46,732 nt of DNA, taken from assembly GCA_964517495.1 (NCBI GenBank), contig CAZFER010000052.1:1-46732 (forward strand), written 5' to 3'. Source of the stretch: CAZFER01 sp964517495 (lineage in GTDB: Bacteria > Hinthialibacterota > Hinthialibacteria > Hinthialibacterales > Hinthialibacteraceae). A program made the position numbers and the translations under genes. Positions 27,331 to 34,259 of this stretch are shown here, piece by piece (position 1 is the first letter of the stretch; every line of letters begins with the position of its first letter). The notes under the pieces are model-generated. The model was not told the DNA's origin and made no database searches. It saw only the letters and a list, made by a program, of their open reading frames with translations.

Positions 27331-27873
27331 TTAGTCCAATGTTCCCATCAACACCAGCATGGCTTCCTGGCGCACTGTTAAAACTTTACGCAGTTTATCG
27401 CGGGCGTCCTGCAATGCCGCTTCTTTCTTTTTGCGCGCATCACGATAAGCATCCAATTTTTCTTTGATCTCACTTGAAGACGCATTTGCTGATTCAAGGA
27501 CGTCTTGCAATGCTTCAACTTCAGGATTCACATCCCGCTCGAAACCTGGAGGGTCACCACGTCCACGTCTTCCCCGGTCATTATCATCATCACCACCGGG
27601 ACCTCGTCCAAAACCGCCGAAAAATCCACGGCCAATTCCGCCACCCATTCTGGCTTCCCGCTGAAGCTCCGTCACTTTTGTGTAAAGTGGTCCAATCACT
27701 TGCCACTCCGCATCACTTGTGCCCAGGCGTTCTTTCATCATTTGCATCATTCGTTCGCGCATTTGCTCAGGATCAAAACGTCTCCCACGATCCTGGGCAG
27801 TGGAAACCAGCGTTCCAAATGCAATGCTGATCGCCAGGGCTGCCAATAATACCGGTCGTAAGTAACTCTTCAT
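27331..27873 (-). CDS. Spy/CpxP-like periplasmic protein with Asp/Arg/Gly insert
   Basis: 180 aa with a signal peptide (hydrophobic 7-22, cleavage near VSTAQ). The mature part is mostly amphipathic helix rich in Arg, Glu, Met and Gln (EQMRERMMQMMKERLG), with a late LTVRQEAML that matches the LTxxQ motif of the Spy/CpxP family of periplasmic chaperones and stress sensors. A flexible insert sits at about 75-115 (FFGGFGRGPGGDDDNDRGRR). GGAGGA precedes the ATG. It is the first gene of the T2SS operon. CpxP-type proteins modulate sensor kinases, so this one may report to the kinase at the operon's other end, whose periplasmic insert has similar composition. That link is inferred. Confidence 0.72.
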   Translation of the reverse strand: MKSYLRPVLLAALAISIAFGTLVSTAQDRGRRFDPEQMRERMMQMMKERLGTSDAEWQVIGPLYTKVTELQREARMGGGIGRGFFGGFGRGPGGDDDNDRGRRGRGDPPGFERDVNPEVEALQDVLESANASSSEIKEKLDAYRDARKKKEAALQDARDKLRKVLTVRQEAMLVLMGTLD

Positions 27874-27907
27874 ACTCCAATTCCTCCGTCGTTAAATTTG
27901 GTTTTGT

Positions 27908-27926
27908 ATCAACGATTCACGTTGAT
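27908..27926. repeat. Dyad in the leader of the T2SS operon
   Basis: ATCAACG (27908-27914) and CGTTGAT (27920-27926) form a perfect 7-bp dyad around 5 nt. It lies just downstream of the predicted sigma-54 start and 35 nt before the first start codon, so it could be an operator or a 5' mRNA hairpin. Confidence 0.45.
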
Positions 27927-27939
27927 GGCCACCATAAAC

Positions 27940-27953
27940 GCAGGATTTATACC
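27940..27953 (-). promoter_or_regulatory. Candidate sigma-54 promoter of the T2SS operon
   Basis: On the minus strand TTGG-TATAAATCC-TGCG has the invariant GG (27953-27952), exactly 10 intervening bases and GC (27941-27940) of a -24/-12 element. The predicted start is near 27928, about 55 nt before the Spy-like ATG. The operon ends with an NtrC-type activator, which requires such a promoter. Confidence 0.45.
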
Positions 27954-27995
27954 AAAGACATAAGTGCAATGATTTAGGGGTTTTATAAAACGATA

Positions 27996-28045
27996 TGCGC
28001 ATAAATTGCGCAAACGGAATAAAGGGCTTGAGAAATAATTGCGCA
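27996..28045. promoter_or_regulatory. Three phased TGCGCA sites: candidate enhancer for the NtrC-type activator
   Basis: The palindrome TGCGCA occurs at 27996-28001, 28007-28012 and 28040-28045, spaced 11 and 33 bp apart, one and three helical turns. The last two share ATTGCGCA. They lie roughly 70-115 bp upstream of the predicted sigma-54 start, the usual distance for enhancer-binding proteins. The surrounding DNA is AT-rich, so three copies in 50 bp stand out. Confidence 0.45.
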
Positions 28046-28162
28046 TTCTTCAGATAGATATAAAAGCATTGCCGCAATCCTCGAAGCAATTTTTTGATTG
28101 TCATGGGATTCTCAATTGATAGGTATACATTCCTTCAAACTTTAAAAAGTTAAATAAAGGTA

Positions 28163-28190
28163 TTGTTATATATAAAAAAGGTTATATAAT
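28163..28190 (+). promoter_or_regulatory. Promoter of the DUF302 gene
   Basis: TTGTTA (28163-28168), 16 bp and a perfect TATAAT (28185-28190) lie upstream of the DUF302 gene, in the divergent region shared with the T2SS operon. No coding sequence is supported in 27874-28301. Confidence 0.45.
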
Positions 28191-28301
28191 GAATATTGAA
28201 TGTAATAATAATTCCATTTATACATAGTGGATGGAATAGGATTAGTGAAAGAAAACGACTCTCAGCATGAACACAAACAACGATTGGAAAGGAACGTAAT
28301 C

Positions 28302-28841
28302 ATGACACAATCGATTCAAAAAAACAAAATTCAAACAGATGCTTCCCCACAGAAAACAAAAATGTCCTTAAAATGGATCATCACGGCTTTAGGCGGCCTT
28401 GTAGCGGGGATTGCCGTTGCCATGATATTGATGTTCACCATCATGCCATCCATGATGATTAATGTAAAAGAAAGCCGATATGGTTTTGATGAAACAGTTT
28501 CGAAAATTGAACAAGGCATGGAAGATATCGGTTGGAATTCTTCTGGCACTCTGTTTATTAATAAATCCCTTGAAAAACATGGTGTCGAGTTTGCTCCCCG
28601 GGTAAAAATCATCAAATTATGCCAGCCTGATTATGCGAAACAGATATTGACAACCGATCGATACATTTCATGCATGATGCCCTGCTCAATCTCAGTCTGG
28701 GAAGATGATCATGGCAAGACATTTATATCGAAAATGAATACAGGACTAATGGGGAAAATGTTTGGTGGAAAAATTGCTGAAATCATGGGTGGAAATGTTT
28801 CACACGATGAGCATCAATTGCTCAAAGGTATTGTCAAATAA
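28302..28841 (+). CDS. DUF302 domain membrane protein
   Basis: 179 aa from 28302, where AAAGGA precedes the ATG. An in-frame ATG at 28227 lacks a ribosome site. A Lys-rich N-terminus leads to one TM helix (about 28-48: LGGLVAGIAVAMILMFTIM), then a DUF302 domain (about 55-175). Family features are SRYGFDETVSKIEQGMEDIGW, the ICxP-like cysteine segment (VKIIKLCQPDYAKQIL), the MPCSISVWED strand and the helix ending (GKIAEIMGG). The family is widespread. Its fold is known, but its role is not. It is transcribed away from the T2SS operon and I see no functional link. Confidence 0.85.
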   Translation: MTQSIQKNKIQTDASPQKTKMSLKWIITALGGLVAGIAVAMILMFTIMPSMMINVKESRYGFDETVSKIEQGMEDIGWNSSGTLFINKSLEKHGVEFAPRVKIIKLCQPDYAKQILTTDRYISCMMPCSISVWEDDHGKTFISKMNTGLMGKMFGGKIAEIMGGNVSHDEHQLLKGIVK

Positions 28842-28903
28842 CACACGGACACATTAATGGATATCTTCAAACAATCGGTGCGCCATGGTAATGGCTTCAC
28901 AAC

Positions 28904-28925
28904 ACGGCCTATAAACGGCCTATAA
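28904..28925. repeat. Exact 11-bp tandem duplication
   Basis: ACGGCCTATAA occurs twice in direct succession (28904-28914, 28915-28925) in noncoding DNA between the DUF302 gene and the esterase remnant. Each unit carries a GGCC centre. Otherwise I see nothing in 28842-28977. Confidence 0.6.
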
Positions 28926-28977
28926 TATGTATTTTAAAATGAGATTTTATACACAATACTTTGAGTGGAGATGAAAC

Positions 28978-29190
28978 ATGCGGCTTTATTTGGACGAAAA
29001 GGACAACAAAGTATAGGATTTCGGTCACATCGTGCGTACCGCTCAAGCGAATTTTGTTGAAACAGATCCGTCAGCAGCATTGGTGAAAACTACCGATAAC
29101 TATGATTATTCAGACAAATGGCATTACGACACAGAAGGCTATCTCGATTTGGGGAAACAGCTTGCGGATGCGATGGTGGGCCTACAGTAG
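28978..29190 (+). pseudogene. C-terminal remnant of a sialate O-acetylesterase-like gene
   Basis: Reading from 28978, the frame gives about 70 residues with an in-frame TAG at 29014-29016. After it comes VRTAQANFVETDP, then ALVKTTDNYDYSDKWHYDTEGY and LDLGKQLADAM before TAG at 29188. This looks like the C-terminus of SGNH-type sialate O-acetylesterase-like (SASA) carbohydrate esterases. The WHYDTEGYLDLG segment carries the family's late catalytic-His region. The body of the enzyme, including the GDS block, is absent upstream. No start, no length and an internal stop indicate a decayed gene. The neighbouring GH127 gene suggests it once belonged to a glycan-degradation locus. Confidence 0.6.
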
Positions 29191-29203
29191 ACTTTGGATC
29201 ACT

Positions 29204-29298
29204 TTGGATTCGTAAATTGGGAGGGCGAGGCTCCTGCCGAGCCGTTTCTACGTAAAACGGCTCATCAGGAGATTAGCCCTCCCCATTTAGCGATCCAA
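29204..29298. mobile_element. MITE/REP-like 95-bp imperfect palindrome
   Basis: The outer arms 29204-29226 and 29276-29298 match at 19 of 23 positions. Nested inside are CTCCTG/CAGGAG (29231-29236, 29266-29271) and GAGCCGTTT/AAACGGCTC (29239-29247, 29255-29263) around a 7-nt loop. The whole would fold into one long stem with small bulges. It has no coding capacity, is GC-rich in AT-rich surroundings and abuts the esterase remnant. That is the form of a non-autonomous mobile or REP-type element. A terminator role for either flank is an alternative. Confidence 0.5.
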
Positions 29299-29316
29299 CA
29301 TAATCTTAAGTTGATG

Positions 29317-29340
29317 ACATAAGGTTTTCCTACCTTATGT
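29317..29340. terminator. Hairpin downstream of the GH127 gene
   Basis: ACATAAGGT (29317-29325) pairs perfectly with 29332-29340 across a 6-nt loop, 77 nt beyond the GH127 stop on the minus strand. There is no U-run, so termination is only possible. Confidence 0.3.
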
Positions 29341-29416
29341 TAGGATTGCCCTATGTGTTCACCCGGTTTTAAGACAATCACTCTTTTTCAATCCACCAGT
29401 TAGACCTCTGTGTGGA

Positions 29417-31843
29417 TTACTCAACCTTCCATTCCAGAATGCCTGCAGAAAACTTGGGTTGCAATTGCACCTCCAATCGCAGAGCATCAGTTTTTATCGG
29501 CTCGAATGTAACAGTATTATATTTATCCCGTGTTACTCCATACTCATCCTTGTTTTCCACAGGTAACCACTCGCCGTTTTTGCGATAAAGCAATCGCCAG
29601 GATTGAGGCACACGGCAAGCACCATAGTCTGTATCATCAAACCAATATACTTTGACCATTGATATCTTTTCTACTTCCTCAAATTCGTATTGAATCCATT
29701 CTTTGGTTCCCAAATGAGGCCACCAATGGAAGCGCATGATGGATTCATCGTTAGAGCGTTTGGGTTCAACCTGATCATTGATTCCTTTTTCGCTTAATTG
29801 GCTTTCCCCGCCATCACGTTTGAACGAATAAGAGATTTTGCCGGTGGAAGCAATACTTGGATGCGGGAGAGGTTGAACGGCATGCTCTTCACGGGCAATC
29901 CAGACTGTCATCTCACCAGGCCCACGATGCGACCAGGCATAGTATGGGATGGCGGCAAAGTTATGCTTCTCTTTGTTCGTACTTTCACCATCATCGTTAT
30001 ACGATAACAGCAATCCTTCACCAGTGATTTTGGTAACACCATTGAGGAAGTCTGGCTGATAGATCGCTTTCAATTTTGCATCGTCCGGCAACATCATATC
30101 AAAGATATGACCATTGTTATCAACCCATTCGGCACAATAAACGATCGGTCCACGTTGGAGGGCAACTTTGCCACGATTGTTTTCCACTGCCTCATGACAA
30201 ATCAAACGCCGGATGGGCATGGGCAGGTTGAGCTCAATGGTATCGCCCTTCTTCCAATTTCGCTCAAGCACGGCATAGCCTTTTTCCAACTTGATTGGAA
30301 CTTGCTTGCCATTAATTTTTAGAGTGGCTTTTTTGCCGCTTTTCTTTTGGAAGCGATATAGATCACTGGGGACGGGTTGATTTCGAACCCAACCTGGAAT
30401 GCGAATTCGAAGACGAAAATTAGCCTCAGAACCAGAGTTAACTTTTATCGCTATGTTCCCATCCCAGGGATACGTTGTATGGTGTTGGAGTTCAACAACA
30501 TGATTGTTCATTTCCACTTTTGCGGTTCCTGCTACAAACAGATTAACGTAGAGATCATTGTCACGAACACCGTAAGCATAGCCCGGGATAGAAGGCATAA
30601 ACCGTGTCACATTTGATGGACAGCATGAACAGGGGAACCAGGGGCTGCGCTCACGCCCTTGTGGACCTGTAGCCAATGGGTTGGGGTAAAAAAAGCGATC
30701 GCCTTCCATGGAGACTCCCGATAGTGCTCCGTTGTATAAGGTGCGTTCCATGACATCGATATATTTAGCATCGCCGTGCAGCAAAAACATGCGGTGGTTC
30801 CAAAAGACATGGCCGATGGCGGCACAGGTTTCATTATAAGCAGAGAGATTGGGCAATTCATAATTATCACCAAAAGCTTCACCACGTCCCCTTGCCCCGA
30901 CACCACCCGTAACATGCATTTTCCTGGAAACCACATTATTCCAGATGCGGTCCAATGCATCGATGTAGCCTTGATCACCCGTCAAAGCGGCGATATCAGC
31001 CATCCCAGCGTACATATAAGTGGCGCGCACCGCATGGCCAACCGCTTCGCTTTGCTCAACCACAGGTTTATGGTCTTGGGTATATTCACCATACAATTGA
31101 CGGTTATGGGCGTGCCCGCGTTCATCGAGGAAAAACTTAGCCAGGTTTAAATATTTCTCTTCACCGGTTACCCGATAGAGTTTAGCCAATCCCATTTCAA
31201 TGACTTGATGGCCGGGGATATCACGGCGTTTGTCTTCACCGAAAATTTCACATAAAAGATCGGCATTTTTTATCGCAATATCCAGAAACGATCGTTTGCC
31301 CGTCGATAAATAATGAGCAACCGCTGCTTCAAACATATGACCGGAGTTATAGAGTTCATGACTCCCGCGAAGACGTTCCCAGCGTTCTTCACCGTACCAG
31401 TTTTGGATGTTGCCCTTACCGATGGTACGGACGGTAAACAAATAGCCATCTTCCTCTTGAGCATCTTTAAATTTCGCTATGAGGTCATCCAAATAAGCCT
31501 CCAACTCAGAATCAGGATAAACTTGCAGCGAATAAGAGGCTCCCTCAAGAATTTTGTATGGATCAGTATCATTAAAGGGGAAATCCCCGGCAAAATCGCC
31601 ATCCAATTTACCCGCAGCGCGCAGAAAATTATCAATCCGTCCGGTTTCTTCGCATTTTTTGAAGGTATAGGGGATAGTTACTTCACGGTTGGTTTGCAAC
31701 CGTTGTGCCCAGAATTCATCATCGAAATGCACATGGGTAAAGGGAACCGGTTTAATGGGGTAATCGGATTGCTGCCACGCCTGGCTGGTAAAGGCACAAA
31801 ATACTATTCCTAATATAATAAGGTATTGAGCGCGTGTGATCAT
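29417..31843 (-). CDS. Secreted GH127 beta-L-arabinofuranosidase-like hydrolase
   Basis: 808 aa with a signal peptide (hydrophobic 5-20, cleavage near SQAWQ). The (alpha/alpha)6-barrel domain spans about 35-430, followed by beta-sandwich domains. The zinc and nucleophile set of GH127 is visible: E338 and C340 in YNETCAAIG, and C407-C408 in CSCCPSN. In studied GH127 enzymes the Cys is the nucleophile bound to zinc. The last 140 residues (SIMRFHWWPHLGTKEWIQYEFE, VKVYWFDD, WRLLYRKNGEW) look like an F5/8-type carbohydrate-binding domain. It probably removes L-arabinofuranose from plant or algal glycans outside the cytoplasm. GAGGAGA precedes the ATG. It is divergent from the beta-helix gene. Confidence 0.92.
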   Translation of the reverse strand: MITRAQYLIILGIVFCAFTSQAWQQSDYPIKPVPFTHVHFDDEFWAQRLQTNREVTIPYTFKKCEETGRIDNFLRAAGKLDGDFAGDFPFNDTDPYKILEGASYSLQVYPDSELEAYLDDLIAKFKDAQEEDGYLFTVRTIGKGNIQNWYGEERWERLRGSHELYNSGHMFEAAVAHYLSTGKRSFLDIAIKNADLLCEIFGEDKRRDIPGHQVIEMGLAKLYRVTGEEKYLNLAKFFLDERGHAHNRQLYGEYTQDHKPVVEQSEAVGHAVRATYMYAGMADIAALTGDQGYIDALDRIWNNVVSRKMHVTGGVGARGRGEAFGDNYELPNLSAYNETCAAIGHVFWNHRMFLLHGDAKYIDVMERTLYNGALSGVSMEGDRFFYPNPLATGPQGRERSPWFPCSCCPSNVTRFMPSIPGYAYGVRDNDLYVNLFVAGTAKVEMNNHVVELQHHTTYPWDGNIAIKVNSGSEANFRLRIRIPGWVRNQPVPSDLYRFQKKSGKKATLKINGKQVPIKLEKGYAVLERNWKKGDTIELNLPMPIRRLICHEAVENNRGKVALQRGPIVYCAEWVDNNGHIFDMMLPDDAKLKAIYQPDFLNGVTKITGEGLLLSYNDDGESTNKEKHNFAAIPYYAWSHRGPGEMTVWIAREEHAVQPLPHPSIASTGKISYSFKRDGGESQLSEKGINDQVEPKRSNDESIMRFHWWPHLGTKEWIQYEFEEVEKISMVKVYWFDDTDYGACRVPQSWRLLYRKNGEWLPVENKDEYGVTRDKYNTVTFEPIKTDALRLEVQLQPKFSAGILEWKVE

Positions 31844-32035
31844 TTTATTCTCCTCAATTTGTTTGATGCACTTTTATAATGTGATATTGTTCCTATTTCT
31901 GATTACGAACACGTTCAGCATAGTTACATTATCAAAAAATTTTAAAATTACCTATCCCCGAATGTTTCATTAGCAATCTGAACCTATTTCATTCGAGCCA
32001 CAGCTTGGACATTGTATTGAAATATTGCTCCCTTT

Positions 32036-32064
32036 TTGAGATCATTGTAATATGATTCGATAAA
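32036..32064 (+). promoter_or_regulatory. Candidate promoter of the beta-helix gene
   Basis: TTGAGA (32036-32041), 17 bp and GATAAA (32059-32064) lie 30 nt before the start codon. The hexamers are moderate matches. Confidence 0.35.
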
Positions 32065-32093
32065 CAATACGTGATTGACTAAAGGGGAGCATC

Positions 32094-33341
32094 ATGGCTT
32101 TAAATAAAATGAGTGCGATCATCTTTATCATTCTTTTTTCACTATCTGCTCAGGCTGAAACCTATCGTATTGGGCCAACCCACGAGCATGAAACATTAAG
32201 TTCTGTCATTAATCGCTTGCAGGCCGGTGATGAAGTACTTATAGAGCCTGGTGTTTATCGTGAAGTGATGAAAATCAAGGCGAAAGGCACTCCTGAAAAA
32301 CCAGTCGTGATTAGGGGGATAGCCGGCAAGGAACGCCCGGTTTTCAATGCAGAGGGGATCAACGTCTCAGGCCGGGGATCGATCCCACGCGCTATTTTTC
32401 AGATTGAAGGCTCGAATATTATTATTGAACACCTTGAGTTCAAAAATGCCCGCAATGGCAACAACGGTGCAGGTATACGGCCATTGAATAGCGAGAATTT
32501 AGTGATTCGTGATTGTAAAATCCACCATTGCGATATGGGAATCCAGGGAGGAGACCGGAATGCTGTACTCATTGAAGCGTGCGATATCGGCTTTAATGGT
32601 TCACCCCAGCATAATGGCTATTCCCATAATTTCTATATGCTGGGCAATAAGGTGATTGTGCGCCGGTGTTATATTCATGACAGCCTTTATGGGCAGAATT
32701 ATAAAAGCCGGGCACATTATAACGAACTGTGGTACAACTGGATCGTGGATTCCAATGAAGGAGAAGTGGGACCGGTGGATGGCGAAGGCGCAACCGACCG
32801 CCCCAATAGCAACGTATTGATGGTGGGCAATGTGATTGTCAGCAAACCCAACCGTACAGGGAATAATGCGAAATATATTTTAGTTGGCTCAGAACTGGGT
32901 GGTTCACACGATGGAACCTTGTTTATGTTCTTCAATGTGTGTATCGCGGGTACTCAAAAGATTCAATTCATCCAACTGGATGATCCCAAGACCAACGCGG
33001 TGGTGAATTATAACATCTTCTATGGAAGCCCGCAGATACTAACCCGGCGATATGCACAAAGCACAGTTAAAGGAAGCCATAATTGGATTCAAGAGGGAGC
33101 ATCGATCCCAACAGATTTCAAAGAATCAATAATAGGTGACCATCCAGGATTTCAAGATATATCCAACCGTGATTTTCGCCTGAATAAAGACTCACCCTTA
33201 TGGCAATATGAAAACGAAACCATCCATTACACCAATGGTGATGGAGTGGAACAATCAAAACAACTTGATCTCAAATCCATCCAACAAAATTGGCATTCAA
33301 AGGTTTTTACACGCTTAAGCGATTATAAAGCGTATGAATAA
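32094..33341 (+). CDS. Secreted right-handed beta-helix protein
   Basis: 415 aa with a signal peptide (hydrophobic 8-20, cleavage at SAQA). The start (LSSVINRLQAGDEVLIEPGVY, then GTPEKPVVIRGI) is the usual opening of bacterial pectate-lyase-like beta-helices. Repeating coils follow, such as IFQIEGSNIIIEHLEF, NLVIRDCKIHHC and KVIVRRCYIHDS, each about 22-25 residues. This fold is used by polysaccharide lyases, alginate epimerases and NosD-like proteins. No catalytic set is clear enough to pick one. AGGGGAG precedes the ATG. Divergent to GH127, it probably acts on the same glycans. Its stop codon directly abuts the murQ stop. Confidence 0.82.
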   Translation: MALNKMSAIIFIILFSLSAQAETYRIGPTHEHETLSSVINRLQAGDEVLIEPGVYREVMKIKAKGTPEKPVVIRGIAGKERPVFNAEGINVSGRGSIPRAIFQIEGSNIIIEHLEFKNARNGNNGAGIRPLNSENLVIRDCKIHHCDMGIQGGDRNAVLIEACDIGFNGSPQHNGYSHNFYMLGNKVIVRRCYIHDSLYGQNYKSRAHYNELWYNWIVDSNEGEVGPVDGEGATDRPNSNVLMVGNVIVSKPNRTGNNAKYILVGSELGGSHDGTLFMFFNVCIAGTQKIQFIQLDDPKTNAVVNYNIFYGSPQILTRRYAQSTVKGSHNWIQEGASIPTDFKESIIGDHPGFQDISNRDFRLNKDSPLWQYENETIHYTNGDGVEQSKQLDLKSIQQNWHSKVFTRLSDYKAYE

Positions 33342-34259
33342 TCAGTAAGGATCCACCGGAAGAATATCCTGAACACGCCCATGCTTCGATTGGATCAATT
33401 CTTCTGCATCTTCTCTGCTTAAATCCAGAAAGTGCATAACCAACGCAGTCTTTAATCGGCCATTGGCTTGCTTGACCAGGTGATCGGCTTCCTCATAGGT
33501 TAGGTCTGTTAATGTGGTAATGATTCGGCGGGAGCGGTCTTCCAGCTTGGTGTTGGTGGCGGTGAGATCAACCATCAGGTTTTGGTAGACTTTGCCGATG
33601 CGGATCATGGCCGTGGTGGTGATCATATTAAGGACCAACTTGGTCGCCGTGGCCGCTTTCATGCGGGTTGATCCGGTAACCACTTCCGGCCCCACCGCCA
33701 GCGTAATGATAACATCGGCATTTTCCACACTGGTTTGATTGGGATTGCAGGTGATAAAGACTGTTTTTGCACCCCGGCGGTGTGCTTCATTCAATGAACC
33801 TACGACAAAAGGGGTCGTGCTGGATGCCGCGATTCCACAAACGACATCGTTTGTTTCCACCTCGCGCTCTATAATTGCTTTTGCGCCATTTTCTGGGTAG
33901 TCTTCAGCCTTCTCAACCGCACGGCGCAAGGCCTCCCACCCACCAGCGATGATGCCTTGCACCATATCCGGTGGCGATGAAAAGGTTGGAGGGCATTCAG
34001 CCGCATCGAGTACGCCCAGCCTGCCACTCGTACCCGCGCCGACATAAATGAGCCGTCCATTATGCTGAAAGGCATGTACAACGTAATTAACCGCCTCCTC
34101 AATATGTTCAATTTGATTATCAATCGCATGAAAGGCGTTATAATCCTCGGCATGAATTAGTTCCAATATTTCACGCGTTGACATTCGATCAATATGTTGT
34201 GACTTGGGATTGCGTTGCTCGGTCAGCAGGGATGCCATTTTCTTACTGTCGATGTTCAT
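33342..34259 (-). CDS. murQ: N-acetylmuramic acid 6-phosphate etherase
   Basis: 305 aa, the normal length. MurQ cleaves the lactyl ether of MurNAc-6-P to GlcNAc-6-P and D-lactate during cell-wall recycling. The SIS domain has VGAGTSGRLGVLDAAECPPTF with E88, and the second catalytic Glu near E119 (AVEKAED). GPEVVTGSTRMKAATATK and the C-terminal helical region complete the family pattern. The ATG overlaps the rng stop by 4 nt (ATGA), so it is translationally coupled to it. No MurNAc transporter or AnmK is in view. It is convergent with the beta-helix gene, with no spacer between the stops. Confidence 0.97.
   Translation of the reverse strand: MNIDSKKMASLLTEQRNPKSQHIDRMSTREILELIHAEDYNAFHAIDNQIEHIEEAVNYVVHAFQHNGRLIYVGAGTSGRLGVLDAAECPPTFSSPPDMVQGIIAGGWEALRRAVEKAEDYPENGAKAIIEREVETNDVVCGIAASSTTPFVVGSLNEAHRRGAKTVFITCNPNQTSVENADVIITLAVGPEVVTGSTRMKAATATKLVLNMITTTAMIRIGKVYQNLMVDLTATNTKLEDRSRRIITTLTDLTYEEADHLVKQANGRLKTALVMHFLDLSREDAEELIQSKHGRVQDILPVDPY

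Noticed and set aside
27892..28104. 70-aa minus-strand reading frame upstream of the T2SS operon
   Set aside because: No recognisable ribosome site or family, and it covers the predicted sigma-54 promoter and TGCGCA sites; regulatory DNA explains it better.
28904..28925. CRISPR or satellite array
   Set aside because: Only two contiguous 11-bp units with no spacers.
28971..29060. Short peptide frame starting at the ATG at 28971
   Set aside because: Only about 29 codons and unrelated in sequence; the overlapping frame shows the esterase remnant.
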